Below, piece by piece: positions 12,327-24,378 of a stretch of DNA of 64,000 bases. The notes below the pieces were generated by a model that worked only from the letters and a program-made list of their open reading frames with translations, made no database searches and had not been told where the DNA came from. Numbering within the stretch: the stretch's first letter is position 1; each line of letters opens with the position of its first letter. Position numbers and translations under genes: made by a program. Source of the stretch: Cubamyces lactineus (taxonomy: Eukaryota; Basidiomycota; Agaricomycetes; Polyporales; Polyporaceae); the NCBI GenBank assembly GCA_022376465.1, contig JACDTU010000012.1, positions 1,054,001 to 1,118,000 on the forward strand, in the 5' to 3' direction.

Positions 12327-15300
12327 GGCGTCTTCTGAGGATAATGAGGGCAGGACGTAACCAGGCATGCACACCAGCCGGAAATGTGAGCGTCGGCGGG
12401 AGAGAACTCAATGAGGCGGAAAAGATATATGCGGCAGGGTTGACGCCGTTTCCATTCGTCGGTCAAGCTCGGGCAGGGGGGACCTGCAATAAGCGGTGCC
12501 TGCATTTTGTGAGCGTGCCAACTCGGTTCAGCTCGAGTCTTGCGAGCTTATGATGCGGTAACCGTATTGCACTAAAGCACCGGGCCCGCACCCCCGACCA
12601 GTCCAGTTCGCGACACTGGGGACAATGCGAGCCGATTGCTGGAGTTAGGGGCGTGGGCCGGAGCCGCTCGAGTATCCAAGCCAGCTGACCTCGAGTTTGA
12701 CCGCCCAGCCTGCAAAGGGGCACTACGCCACATAGAGGTGGAAGAAGCACTGCTTTCTGGCGCGAGCCGAAGCTTCAATACGTCAATACTGTGGACGGGG
12801 CGATGCCTTCCCAGCATCAGCTGGTCCGCGACTCACGATGGACGACGTTTCGCGTACACCCGCACTACCATCCATCAGCCCATGGGAGGCGAAACCCGAA
12901 TTGGGCTGGCCGCCGCTGGCGGAATGTCGACAGGGTGCGGGCTACGCCGCTTGTGGTGGCGTGGCGGCCTCTTGGCACCACGTAGGTTCGGATTGCTAAT
13001 TGCAGGAAGTGAACCGTACCGTGTTCTGCACGCGCCTGGTTACCCGCAATCATGCAGTAAGCGGGGTGACCTGCCAGCGCGGTTGCGTAAACAACTCATT
13101 ACCCTGTGTATCTGGATTAGTGTATAAGGAGAGCCGTATCCTGTATGAGCCCGATGGGCGTTTATGCGGGCCTCCTGTAGTCATCGAATAAATGTGTACA
13201 CAACTATGCAAGTGGTGCTTTCGAGATAGGCATCTCCCTAGGTCACAATGCATCCTGTGGATGGTTCAGATCAGTTATGTAACGCCAGTCGAATGTCTCC
13301 CACCTCCGTCTTCATTGACTATGCGGGGAAGCACACCTGGCATGCGGCATGAGGGTTTACGGCTGACGTCGATATCGCATCAGCATCTTTGTGTTGACGA
13401 ACTCGAGCATTCAGAACGAAGAATTCAGAAGTCACCGCATGACGACGAGCGGTGGGCGCAGGGTGACCAAGAAGATCAACGATGGGCCTCCCTTAAATGA
13501 GGATGATACTGCGTCTACGCTTGGGCAGCGTATGGCACGTGGCTCGCCCCTGCTTGATGCAAGAACATGTCCTCGGCGATCTACACTCGCTGTCAGTCTC
13601 AGCAATTGAGCTGAATGACAGGCGAACAGCAATCTGTGCGGGGAGGCATTCGTTGCTGTGAAGACAAGCGAGCAGCCGTCGCTGAATGGCAGCGCCTGGA
13701 AGCACGGCCTTTCGTCATGCTGCAGCCAGGGTCCTAACGTCGTGAGAAGAATCTGTGCGTCCTCGGTGGGAATGGTACACACCGGCGAACCAGACTCGGT
13801 GTGATGCGGTGAGCGTTCTAAGGCGAGCAATCATGCGCATGCGCTTCTCGTGAAGCCACAGTGGTTTGGACCTCATGGTCGGCGCGAGGGCCGCGGAACG
13901 CCCCCTGGCGAAGCGACGGTCGATTTAGGGTCCGGCTAGATCGAAGACAAACATACCACCCATCTATTTAAGCAATGATGCACCGTGGATGTAGATGTCA
14001 TCAGATGCTTCAAGATTGCAGACGCGTGCCTGGCACCCATCGTACACGGGGGAACAGACCTGCGGACGACGTGAATAATCAGTGTGGTGGCAACAGCATG
14101 TCAAACACAGCAATCACTCCGACCTCAGTAGCGCACTGATGGTGGAACCTGCTATTCATCAACTTTGTATAGCTGTCGCCGCTGTCCACCCGTGATCTGG
14201 TGCATCAAACGCCTTCTAAGCAGCGGCATTTGACATCGCAGAATTCCAGACAGCGGCTACTCACGTCAGTCCCGACATCGGACTTGGAGAACGCGCTTGA
14301 AGGCGCCTGCGGAGATGTTGTGTGAAGTTCCGATGCCACATTGTCCAGGAGTTGACCGTTGTGACAGGGATGGATAGAATGCAACCTTGATAGGAGGCGC
14401 TGGCTGCATTGGGACCCTGGTAGCACCGCCCGGGGACTGAATTGCCATGAGCGGAAGATACTGTATGGGCGGGGATTAGTAGGTGCGTGCGCTATGCGAT
14501 ACCAGGAACCAAGCAATCGCATACAAGGACTTGGACAGCCTCCGGAAACGCGATTGGGCCCACTCCACCACAAAAGGCTCGGCGACTCCCCGTGGACACG
14601 CACTCGACCAGCCGTCTGCGTGCAGATCAGCAGTCACTATGGTCATGGGTGCTGGGTAGCTATAAGCTGCTTGTAACGCGAACGGTGACGAACGCCACAA
14701 TCGTGGCTCTCAAGCGAACATTGACGTTTCGAGTGCGATATACTGGGGTCGAACTGCATGTGCATCAGCGAGACTTCACAGACGAAGGTGGGGATGGGGA
14801 CATACTTCGTTGATGCAAACCAGACAGTAAGCAGCCACCCCCAACCGCATGCTGACAAAAACTAACTCGTGAGTATGCGAAGGTAATCCGCGCGACCGCA
14901 TTGTACGAACGTACATGCCATGACGGGATTGCAGAACCCCGCCACACGGTCCTAGCATGGTCGTTCATCGGTGGCCTCGTTCAGCTGAGGTATGCCCGGT
15001 GACTCGCGGGCGAAGCGTCCTGGGGAGCAGGAAGGCTACTTCCGCAGAGATCGCAGCGCAGGTTCACCGCGTGTAGGCCAAAGATACGTAGTGGAACTCC
15101 ACCTAAGCGAGCCACATCGAGAAGTCGTCACACTTTAATCATGCTTGGAAGAGTACACAGAGAGACGAAACTCCGACGACATGCGTGCCGCTTCGCACGG
15201 ACGGGCTGCGAATCCAGTATGAGTAAATCGGAATCGGTGATGTAAATATACGTTTGTTCTCACCGCTTGCCAAGGCCTTCACGGTGCCATTCCAAAAAGG

Positions 15301-15868
15301 CACATGTTCCGGCAGCCTAGCATGCGCCACAGGCTGCATGGACTCGGGTACGGTGGGAGCAAGCCCCGCATTCATGCCGCCGGATGTCTTGACCGGTCCC
15401 CGAGAAGGCCATCGTGCGAGAGACGATCTTCACGGGGATGGGTGAACCTGATCGGTGGGACGCGTTCTGCGTTCGCTTTCGTACACGGGCTTCAAAGGTT
15501 CAGAGTCCGCGAAAGGGACGAGTATACCGATGGAAGGGAAGGGAAAAGAGCACTCACCTTACCGCGTTCGGCGGCTGGTAGATCCCTTCGTCGATTTGAA
15601 CTTCGGTCTCTCATCTGGAGGGGCAGGTGATCATACAGTGTACACGTGCTTGCTGCCATGCATAACTTATCGAGAAAACTGTGGGGAAACGTTCAGACGT
15701 AAGGAGGCCAATAGCCAGCTGAAGGCTAGGGGCCACTTACTCTTACGGTGCACTCGTTCGATGACGAGTTGCTTGTTTGGCCCCTGGGCCCCGTTAGACG
15801 TACATCCCGTGGAAATCTTCGGGATGTACCTCGTGGACGGTGAACGCATGTGGATTCAACACAAACAC
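12327..15868. other. 3.5-kb region without a confirmed gene
   Basis: The region lies between the 5' end of the DUF6534 gene and the 3' end of clpP. From 12.3 to about 14.1 kb I see only unconvincing frames. The right part has fragments that recall another membrane-protein family and is listed separately. Confidence 0.5.
14220..15800 (-). pseudogene. Possible DUF6533-like membrane protein gene or relic
   Basis: On the minus strand, fragments appear in the order expected for the basidiomycete DUF6533 family. Near 15.75 kb is LVIERVH. Near 15.66 kb is LDKLCMAASTCTLYDHL, resembling the family's AxxxxLxYDHLLT motif. Near 15.22 kb is IPIYSYWI. Near 14.33 kb is a hydrophilic tail segment, LDNVASELH. 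Plausible donors and acceptors lie between them. I could not join the pieces into one frame, and the conserved residues just after YDHL are not recognisable. This is therefore either a diverged, micro-exon gene like its neighbour, a decayed copy, or chance resemblance. Confidence 0.22.
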
Positions 15869-17068
15869 CTAAACATTCTCTGCCTTCGGACGCTTTTCCA
15901 GCACCCGATCTACAATGCCAAACTGTAATGCCTCCTGCGCTGATAGCAACACAGTTAGCACCAAGTCATAGCCCAGTCGTTCCAGTGGGAGCTCACCTGT
16001 CATGAAGTAATCTCGTTCCAAGGCTTTCTCTACGGACGGTCTTGCTTCAATTGAATGGTCGCGGTACTATTCGGGGAAACACTCACGGAATCTTTCCAGG
16101 CCAGCCTCTACGCTCTCGCCTTCGTGAGCGCAGTGCTTCTGATAGATTCCCGTTAGGACCTCCCGAACCCGCAGGATCTCTTTCGCGTGTATAGCTATAT
16201 CAGAAGCCTGTCCAGAAGCGCCTCCGGAGGGTTCTGCAAGACAGATTACGAAGTTTTTTTTGCTGAGTGTACACTTCGGGACATTGTTGAAGACAACGTA
16301 CGGTGGATCATTATGCTAGAATGAGGCAATGCGTGCCTCTTTCCCCGCTCGCCTGCTGCGAGGAGGAGGGAACCCATGGAGCATGCTTGTCCGACGCAAT
16401 ACGTATGGATCGGAGAAGAGACATATTGCATCTGAGTTTGTAGCAGACATTCAGGCCACAATTCTCCGTGCACAAAAACATGCCTGCTCACTGTGTCGTA
16501 TATAGCGAGACCAGCAGTCACGCTGCCCCCAGGGGAGTTGATGTAGACGTGAATGGGTTTGGAGGTCTCCTCTGCTTCGAGGAAGAGGAGTTGTGCGACT
16601 ACTAGAGCAGAATCGGTGTCCATGATCTGATTCGTATGTCAGACAAAGAGTCTCGGTGTATATACGCGTTACTCACAGGTCCGTACAACATAATAACCCG
16701 CTCCCTCAGCAAACGCGAGAATATATCATAGCTTCGCTCCCCACGGCCCTATCCGAGCAGAGTTCAGGAGCTCAAATCATACATAAAGTGTAGTTCTCAC
16801 CAACCGTTTGTTCAATCACAATGGGCACCAAGTTGGATGTTACAGGAGGAGCATGCCCTCGGAGTGCGCTCAGATCTCCCGTCAATGGATGCAGACGACG
16901 TGCATGTCTAGCAATCGGGGGCGTTGAGTTGCGCATACATCTTGCCAGTTCCCGTAGACAGGCACTCTTGAGAGCGAAAGACATGTTGAAGAGCCAACTG
17001 CTATGTGCTGCAGTGGCGAAAGAAGAGATTACAGTCGTTGTTCGACGTAGAGGAACTTCAAGAGACAT
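15869..17068 (-). CDS. clpP: Mitochondrial ATP-dependent Clp protease proteolytic subunit ClpP
   Basis: Seven exons (17068-16805, 16748-16677, 16626-16492, 16431-16302, 16233-16087, 16029-15997, 15939-15869) give 283 residues. The first 70 or so are Arg/Ser/Ala-rich, as expected for a mitochondrial presequence. Mature ClpP begins near [20 protein letters not shown] and continues with [17 protein letters not shown]. The catalytic Ser lies in GQACSMGS, the His in SSIMIHQPSGG, and the Asp in LERD. ClpP forms a tetradecameric serine-protease barrel that, with ClpX, degrades misfolded matrix proteins. Length and order match mitochondrial ClpP, with a C-terminus shorter than the human one. Intron 1 uses a GTTGGT donor; the conserved EQTGRGERS decides this over a nearby GTGAGA. 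The gene diverges from the Brr6 gene over 212 bp. Confidence 0.95.
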
Positions 17069-17280
17069 AGGCTGAAAGAAGCGCCTGTACGTGTACCGCG
17101 TTCACGTGACCCACGCGCTTGCGCGCTACAGGAGCGGCTCAGCCACGCCAGGTCGGCCGAGTCTCTTTTGCTCTCCTTCACCTCGGCCAGCCCTATCTCC
17201 TAGTTGCTGGCCTTGAGCCGTCTTGCATATAGGCTTCTTACGACATACGACACGCCAAGATACGCACCTAATTGACGACA
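17069..17280. promoter_or_regulatory. Short shared promoter of clpP and BRR6 with a TCACGTGA site
   Basis: Only 212 bp separate two divergent start codons. The palindrome TCACGTGA at 17102-17109 is a perfect bHLH/E-box-type site of the kind bound by Cbf1-like or USF-like factors. No clear TATA box is seen for either gene. Co-regulation is an inference. Confidence 0.5.
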
Positions 17281-18733
17281 ATGGCATATCGCTTGCGTGC
17301 GGAGAGGTCGACGGAGACGCCGATGGATTTCGAGTTCACGTCGAGACCCAGCAGCAATACGAAGCCTGTCTGGGCTACTTCAGGTCAAGACCCGAGCACG
17401 CCCAAGAAACGTGAGTGATCTAACACTACATGGCACCGAACGACGCGTCTAGCTGCGATGGACCAACATCCACACGCTGGACCAACACTGCAATCCAAGT
17501 CCTCATTAACTCGGCTTTTGCTTACATGCGGCCTAACTCAGGTACCTTTACGGATGTAAATCCTTCAACACCTGCCTTCCCTGGCACACCTGGAACGCCG
17601 TCATGGCCTACTTTTGGTCAGCATAACAACGTCCCCTTCCTCTTCCAGGAACCTGTCCCGCAAACCCCGCGTACGCCTGCCTGGGCACCTCCACCCAACT
17701 TTTCCCCAGAGAAGGCCTTCCCTCAGCCAGAGATCAAAGATGTTGACATGCAAGAGGCGCCTTCCCCTGAGAAGGAGAAGGAGGACGAAAGCGAACGCTC
17801 CATGGCTGTGGGTGCCCTGCGAAGGGTTTTCCGGAAACGGAAGGCGAGAGAACGCAGTCAGCTGGGTCGCCGCCATGCAAGAGTCGACGACGATGAAAGC
17901 TCAGGAGAGGAGAGCGGTGAAGAAGAGGATCGGTATGCCGCAGTGACGCGCAAGACGTCGAACCACTACACGCTCAACCTTTCTGGTCCTGCGGCGCCGC
18001 AGTCCGACCTTCCGTATCGACTCCTGGGGTATGTCCTTTTCATCTGGGAAGAATAGTGGTTGATTGAATGCTGTCGCCGCAGCTACGTGCAAGTAGTATT
18101 CAATGCCTCGCTGGTCCTCATCTTCCTCTATCTGGTGCTGCAATTCATCCTCACGGTGCAACATGATGTCGAGCACCGTATAGCGGAGTACTCTATGGAC
18201 ATCGTACAAGAGATCGCCCAGTGCGCACTCCTGCACAAGACGAACTTGTGCGCCCAGAATGCGGTCCCCGCTATGGCGCACCAATGTGCTGCATGGGAAC
18301 TATGTATGAACCGCGACCCCACTAAGGTCGGCCGCGCGCGCGTCAGCGTTGAAGTCATCGCCGAGGTTGTGAACTCCTTCGTGGAGCCGATCAGCTGGAA
18401 GACCCTCGTGAGTGGTCTTCTTCTGTAAAGTGTCTTTCGGAAACGCTCAACATCCCAACCATCCAGATTTTCACAATCGTGTCCCTTTGCTTCCTCACTG
18501 TTTTCGTCAACTCTTTGCTCGTGCTCTTCCGTTCACGAGTCAACCCTGCGACACACGTCGCGCCGCCTCCGTACCCCATTCCACCGGCAGTGCCGTTCCA
18601 CGCTCCACATGCCTACCTACCTCCTGCGCACGAATGGAACGGGAAGGGCTGGAAACGAGGCGACGACGAGGTCGAGGAGCTGGCATCAAGGCGTAGGCGA
18701 CTCGAGGATGGACAAGCCGCGAAGGTGAAGTAG
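17281..18733 (+). CDS. BRL1: Brr6/Brl1-family nuclear envelope protein
   Basis: Four exons (17281-17410, 17542-18028, 18083-18407, 18467-18733) give 402 residues. The N-terminal half is Pro/Ser-rich with the motifs TPKKRTFTD and NVPFLFQEP, then a basic patch and an acidic stretch. The C-terminal half has a transmembrane segment (VVFNASLVLIFLYLVLQFIL), a lumenal loop with two cysteine pairs (CALLHKTNLC and CAAWELC), and a second transmembrane segment after ISWKTL. Two helices flanking a four-Cys loop are the signature of the Brr6/Brl1 domain. These proteins act at the nuclear envelope in nuclear pore complex insertion and membrane homeostasis. The junction at 17410/17542 was chosen because it restores KKRTFTD; a closer acceptor at 17452 gives a worse frame. 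Most filamentous fungi have one family member, so Brr6 versus Brl1 is not decided. Confidence 0.88.
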
Positions 18734-21700
18734 GCAGCTACATAAGTCAAGGCACCGTATCGACGATTGGGAGGGGCTTACTGTGTGGATTGTGGGAGCG
18801 CAAGGGCTATGGCATCAAAGAAAAGCATGTTCCTCGTTTCTTATCATGCATCACTGCTACTACATATTATCTCTTCTACCGCAAGACAGTCTCTTAGGTA
18901 ACGTCAGACCTGTCACTGCAAGCTCATAGACGCTAATTCTATGCTCCATTTGCTCAGGACAACTTATATACCTGTGTTCTATGTCATCATTGTCATCATC
19001 GATCTCCATGCCATTCGATTCCGTCCGGGACCGCGAGTCATGAATAGATCGCCTCTTTCTCGGAAATTAGCCCCCCACACTTATTTGAATGCCGGGGAAC
19101 CATCGGTCCGAAAGTCGCCAGATTTTTAGTACAGCGCTTCATGGCTGTGGGGGCTGCTTCCTATGCGGCATCCACAGTGGGTGGACCCCTGCTTTAATGG
19201 TGCATGCCGCAACGTATCTCGTGCACCTTCGCTCACACACTCACAAATCAGTCATGCTGTTATCACCATCCCAGATTCGTCGCGGAGGCACGGTAGCCCG
19301 GAAGATCGCGCACCTCCCGCTCCGTACAGTATGGTACTCTCACCTATTCAGCAGATCATCACAAGATTAGCATCCGCAAGGCCACACTGCGTCAGACTTG
19401 CTACAAGTTCACGCGGTAGCTTGTAAAAACGGCGCGCACGGAAGACGCTGTGTCGGTCAACCACATGCGCGAAGTTGTCCGCGGCGAAGTTCCCTGGAGG
19501 CCTCCAATTGGCGCCGCTCTCCCATGCACCCCTCAAATGAACTTCGATGCTCACAATGCGCACTCCATGGTGATGCTCTGCCACCATGAAACCGGGCTTT
19601 GGGCCAGGCACGGCCAAGATGGGATGCAAAAGGCGCATGGGTCGGTGAGTAGGTCCTGCTCGTGCCTTACTCTCCGGTCCTCCGTACTTCCGACTTCTGT
19701 CCCTGCACCTAGGAAAACAAAAGCTACAGTGACAGGCTGAGAAAATGCCTTGGTTGTACGCTCCCAGTCTCGCGTATGTCCGCCGCGTGCAACTGAACCC
19801 GCGAGTCCGAACTGGCTGGACCGCCTGAGCACGGCGTATCGCGCTTACAGAGGCCGGCGTCCTCTTGTCGCCGCAGGTCAGCCACTCGACTAGTACTACC
19901 CCGTACGGTGCTTACCTACCGACAGGACTAGTGGCTCCCTCGAGGCGACATACGTCAAGGCTCTGCAAGGCCAGCACTCATGTCGCGGTCACTTCTCACC
20001 GAAGGCTTGTTCCACTCGGTCGTTCACGCCCGCGTCCAGGAATCACGCATCACTGCTTGGTGCTACCATGCACAGCCCAGGAAATGGAGTATCATTGCGA
20101 ACGAGGCTAAAGGACATGACAGAGCAGGCTGGAGAAGTGCCATGCACAGTCGTCAGGTGAGAGGTGCCGCCACAATATGCTTTTGCCGAACTGAACTTTG
20201 CCTGCGGGGGGCTTGGTGGCACACCGTATGGCGCTTTAGCAGCAACGCTATCACCCATTGGCTACGCTCCGGATCTTTCAGAACGAGGGTTCCACCGCAG
20301 GTGGTTGGTGGCAGGGCGGTAATGCCGCCGCTTGAAACTCGAAGTCGACGGGGCTGCAGCTGGTGCCCGAGCATCAGCACGGTCTGGGGTCACGGCCAAC
20401 TTCAAAGGTAGCGAGCTTCCCGACAACACAGAGAGACCGCTACAGCTGAGTTCTCTCAATGCAGCCGTTATGCCCACACAACCTTCCTCAGCCACATGCG
20501 CGCCATTCGTATCTATGATGATGAGGAGCACCATGAAATCGGATGCTGCCTTGGAGTTTGAACTTTGATGCGTTCAAACTTTCGGAAGGCGTCACCGACG
20601 GCTTCGTGCCACTCCGAAAAGATCCCTATCGACGCCTCCTGTCATGCGGCACCGCACTCAGGCTGCGCGTGCGTCGCACCGACTGGAGTGACGGTAGTGG
20701 CTGCTTCGGGCGCAGGTCAGACGCTCTTGGCGTCTGTGGAAAGAGTTACATCTGGGACTTGTCGATCTTTGACGTATGTACGCACCTGTCTGCCGCTGTC
20801 ATGCATGGGACTGATCTGGTCGCAAAGTTGACCTCTCGCAGATACTAAGAACGCTTGGATCCTACGTTTGCTCCCAAGGCCAGCTGGAGCGGGCCGGGCG
20901 GGTAAGATTCATCTTTGCCACGAGATCCATTTGCATTCTCAACTATTCGCCACTGACCAGAAGGTGACGACGTATCCCGTATTATTGCTGTGCTGAGTTC
21001 ATACACTCTGTAGGTACTGATCGTTCTAGCCTAGGTTCAGACGAAGTTTGTTACGCCGGGCATATCAAAGGGAACCCCGCCTTCAAGTCTGCAGCAAATG
21101 CCTTCGCGCTCGACCCTCCTGACCAATACGATGCCATATACACACGCCAGCTTTGTATCCCTGACTTTACTCGACCAATATTTAGGTGCAATAGTACTGG
21201 TCCGTTGGGTTGTTACTCAACCCTCATGACACAAAGCCCGATTTTGACGACGCTGCCTGCTATCTAGGGCCCGAGGATCCCTCCCCGATGCAGTGTGAGG
21301 CGTCCCGCTCGACAAGTGGTAAGGTGAGACATCAGAATTGGCGATGCAGGCCACTCGCTGCGACGCTGCCACTTGCCAGTTGAAATATTTGTGCGCCCGA
21401 GGGGCTGGGTCTGAGCACAGCGCCCGCTTCCGATCACTCCCTCGTTCACCACTGTGCCATGTGGGCGCCCATCCTCTCTCCTCTTCAGGAACGAACTTTT
21501 CTGTCAGCCCTAGCGCTCTATACCAAGTTCTATGACAGTAGGTGAGCATAGGAATTTGTGCCTGCACTGCACAAGGCATGTTGGAACGAGATGAGCAGGT
21601 TACGCGAGAGACAAGTTCAGACAACACTGGAGATCGAGATCTGCGATCACACTTGAGGAGGCGGGTGTGGGGTTCCGGGGTCCTCGGGATCAGGACGTGC

Positions 21701-22004
21701 CAGTGCGCGCGGCTCATGGGCGTTGAGCGCGTCTTCGGTTGATTGCGTTCAGCCATCGCCGACTTATATCGCAACCATCCATGCCGTACCCCCTGAGTTT
21801 CTCCTCCTTCTCTTTCCTCTCCGACCTCCTCCTTCACCGGGGGCCTGTCGTCCTACTTTCACCAAACCGTTTCGTAGTTTCCTAGGTTTCGTACGGGGTT
21901 TGGTCGCGTTTTGTGAGTCCTATTCCCAAATGGTTGCCCAGCAACGTACGCTGACCGGCGGGTGTCGGTTCTCCAGCTTGTGCTTTCGACTTTAGATTCG
22001 TATA
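18734..22004. other. 3.3-kb region without a confirmed gene
   Basis: The first 250 bp are probably the 3' UTR of the Brr6 gene. Beyond that, splice-like signals and short frames occur on both strands, but I could not join them. One fragment at about 21041-21230 on the plus strand (starting VCYAGHIKGNPAFKSAANAF and ending at a stop near 21228) has coding-like composition but no family I recognise. The last 200 bp are the promoter of the following gene. Confidence 0.45.
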
Positions 22005-24011
22005 ATGTTCTCATCAAGGGCGCACCTCCTTCTATCGCTATGCGCATCGTATGCGCTAGCTTTCACTCCACCCGCCAGGGTCAACGTCCCTCTCTTCCTC
22101 AGTCCTGCGGGGCGGCCAGTGATGGGCGTGGGCATGGTGAGTTTCCATCATGCCCTTCATCTACGCATCTTGTTAATTGTTGCGGTCACAGTCGACGAAC
22201 AATGTTCAGAACTTCAACTTTACCCTCACAACGAGTCTGGGTTACACTACGGTCGCAGGCAAGAGTTGCCAGGACTGTAGCGACACTCCTCTGTACGTTA
22301 AGATCACAGCCTACCCTACCACAGGATACTCATGGGCGCAGATATGACGTTTCTCTGTCCGACTCTGCGAAGCCTTTGAGTGGCCAGCCATCCGTTAGCC
22401 TAGGAGACTCCGGCTACCAAGGCACACTCATCAAGGAGGATTGTAAACTATATGCTTCGGGTGGCCAGACGTGGAACTATCCGAACCAGACCAGTGAGTT
22501 CTCGTCGTATGGTGATGAGCAGTGTTGTGCGAGCGTAAAGACTGACGATTGTCAACCAGTCATCGTCGCGAGCAATCAGTCGAAGAATTCCATATTCGAC
22601 AAGGATATATCAGGTCTGCTGGGCTTGGGTACACTCAAGAACCCGACGGATGCTGCGGGCTTCTCTGCATCGTTTGACGATGGCATCTACGGCCAGTACT
22701 ACATCCGCAATCCCGATGCCACGAACTTCACTTTCGGAATGGACCTCAAGCCCTCTCCGGTTATTCCTGGCAACGGCTCCTCCTTGACAATTGGCCCTGG
22801 CGCAAAATCGCTTGGAGACTCGGGTGTTGGAACGCTTCATTGGCTCCAACCGGACTCGTCTGCATACCAGACGGACAAGGTGCAATGGCGTCCGGTCCAG
22901 ATTGGCATCACAACTGGCTACCTCGCGAACAACACGCAGCCCGATTTGACGGTCCAACTCGACGGTTGGTCTGCTGCAATCGGTAGCAACAACGTTGGCG
23001 TTAGTCAACCTATCCTGGTGAACGTCGACCCCTACCATCCCGGTATCTACATGCCGATGCAAGAGGCACGCCTCATCCGTAGGTCTTCTCGGGCATCAAT
23101 GCTGTGTGCCAAGCCACTGACATCCCCTCTCCTGCTGTTTCATAATGAACTCGGATCTTAGATGACGCAATATCGGGCTCGGAGCAGACCACGCTTTCGA
23201 CTATGCCAGGTCAGACGGTCGCCTGGACCGTCCCTTGCAACACGCAGCTTCAGTTCGCCGTTATCATAGGGGAGCAGCGCTTCACGGTTGACCAGTCCAT
23301 CCTCATCGTCGACCAGGGCGATGGCACATGTGTTAGCATCATCGAGGGTTTCACAGATTCGTCGGTGACCCAGTACATCTTTGGCCAGAACTTCATGTCC
23401 CAGCTCTACCTGTACGTACACCCCCTCTTCTCCGCAGCGTTCCACATGATTGCCTGACCTTATCGCCGCACCTTCCATTCTTGCATCTTGACAGCATATT
23501 CAATATCCCAAAGAGTGGGATCTCGAGCGTCGGCTTTGCTCCTCGCACGGTCTCCTCCACGACCTCACGCGACATCGGCGCTATCGTCGGCGGCACAGTC
23601 GGCGGTGTCGCGGGCGTCGTCGCGCTCGGCCTCCTCGCATTCTACCTCATCCGCCGCCGGCAAGACAACACCTTCTTCAAGCGCGCCGCCGAGATCGAGG
23701 AGGAGCACAAGGTCGCGAGCACCGTCGAGCCCTACACGTTCGGCCAGAACATGGTTGCCCACGACCCGCGCGGCTTCGACTCGTCCGGGCTCGCCTCCCC
23801 ACCAGCCTCCGCACACGACCCGCTGCTCGGCATGCACGACGCGGGCCCAGTGCACCTCCCCCCGCCGACGTACGAGGAGGCGTCGGAGGCCGGCGGCTCG
23901 TCCGCTCCCCGTGGGTACCCTCGCGATTCGAAGATGACGTACACGACTGCTAGCCCCCCGGTGAGCCCGAACCAGACGGCGTTCTCGGGCTCCGGGTCTA
24001 GTGCGGTATAA
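22005..24011 (+). CDS. Membrane-anchored aspartic-protease-like protein lacking catalytic motifs
   Basis: Six exons (22005-22136, 22192-22292, 22342-22493, 22560-23078, 23162-23411, 23495-24011) give 556 residues. A signal peptide (MFSSRAHLLLSLCASYALAF) is followed by a pepsin-like region recognisable by DISGLLGLG, FTFGMDLKP, VQIGITTGY and a late GTCVSIIEGF segment. A glycine-rich transmembrane helix follows (from about IGAIVGGTVGGVAGVVAL), then a basic stop-transfer and a Pro/Ser-rich cytoplasmic tail of about 120 residues. Active A1 proteases carry two DTG motifs. Here the first site reads TLTTSLGYTTVAG and the second VDPYHPGIYMP, so the first Asp and both Gly are gone. I infer a non-catalytic surface protein or receptor. 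The 49-nt intron at 22293-22341 was chosen for its GTACGT donor and restored frame. Related membrane-anchored acid-protease-like proteins are common in mushrooms. Confidence 0.82.
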
Positions 24012-24282
24012 GTTCGAAGCTGTTTTCTCGCTGTGGATTTTGATAGCACAGGGGAAGGGACTCAGTTCGTAGAGAGACTGGACGGTCGTTCATGTCAGGG
24101 CCGAGGGTTTGTTTATGTATGGTAGTACAGTAGGTTGGTCTTCTATCATATTTCAGATCAGTCGAAATCGTTGGCTACTGCATTGCAAGTACGTGTGATA
24201 CAAGCTTGAACCTGCGGTGAGCATTCAGGCCTGAGAAAGTAATCTCACGAGTCATTTACGTTAACAGGGAAGCACTATCGTA

Positions 24283-24378
24283 TGCCCCGTGGCTGAGTTG
24301 GTTACAGCGTCCGACTGTTATCATTCATTACGATGAAGATTCATCGGAAGGTCGTGAGTTCGAGCCTCACCGGGGCAG
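24283..24378 (+). tRNA. tRNA-Asn (GTT) with a 22-nt intron
   Basis: The full cloverleaf is visible. The acceptor stem pairs TGCCCCG with CGGGGCA and G is the discriminator. The D arm is GCTG/CAGC around AGTTGGTTA. The anticodon stem TCCGA/TCGGA carries the loop CT-GTT-A. The T arm is GTGAG-TTCGAGC-CTCAC. The anticodon GTT is at 24317-24319. The intron at 24321-24342 begins one base 3' of the anticodon, the canonical position for eukaryotic nuclear tRNA introns. CCA is not encoded. Confidence 0.95.

Noticed and set aside
21217..21837. 206-codon minus-strand frame upstream of the aspartic-protease-like gene
   Set aside because: No domain, no splice context, and it overlaps the promoter of the real gene on the other strand.
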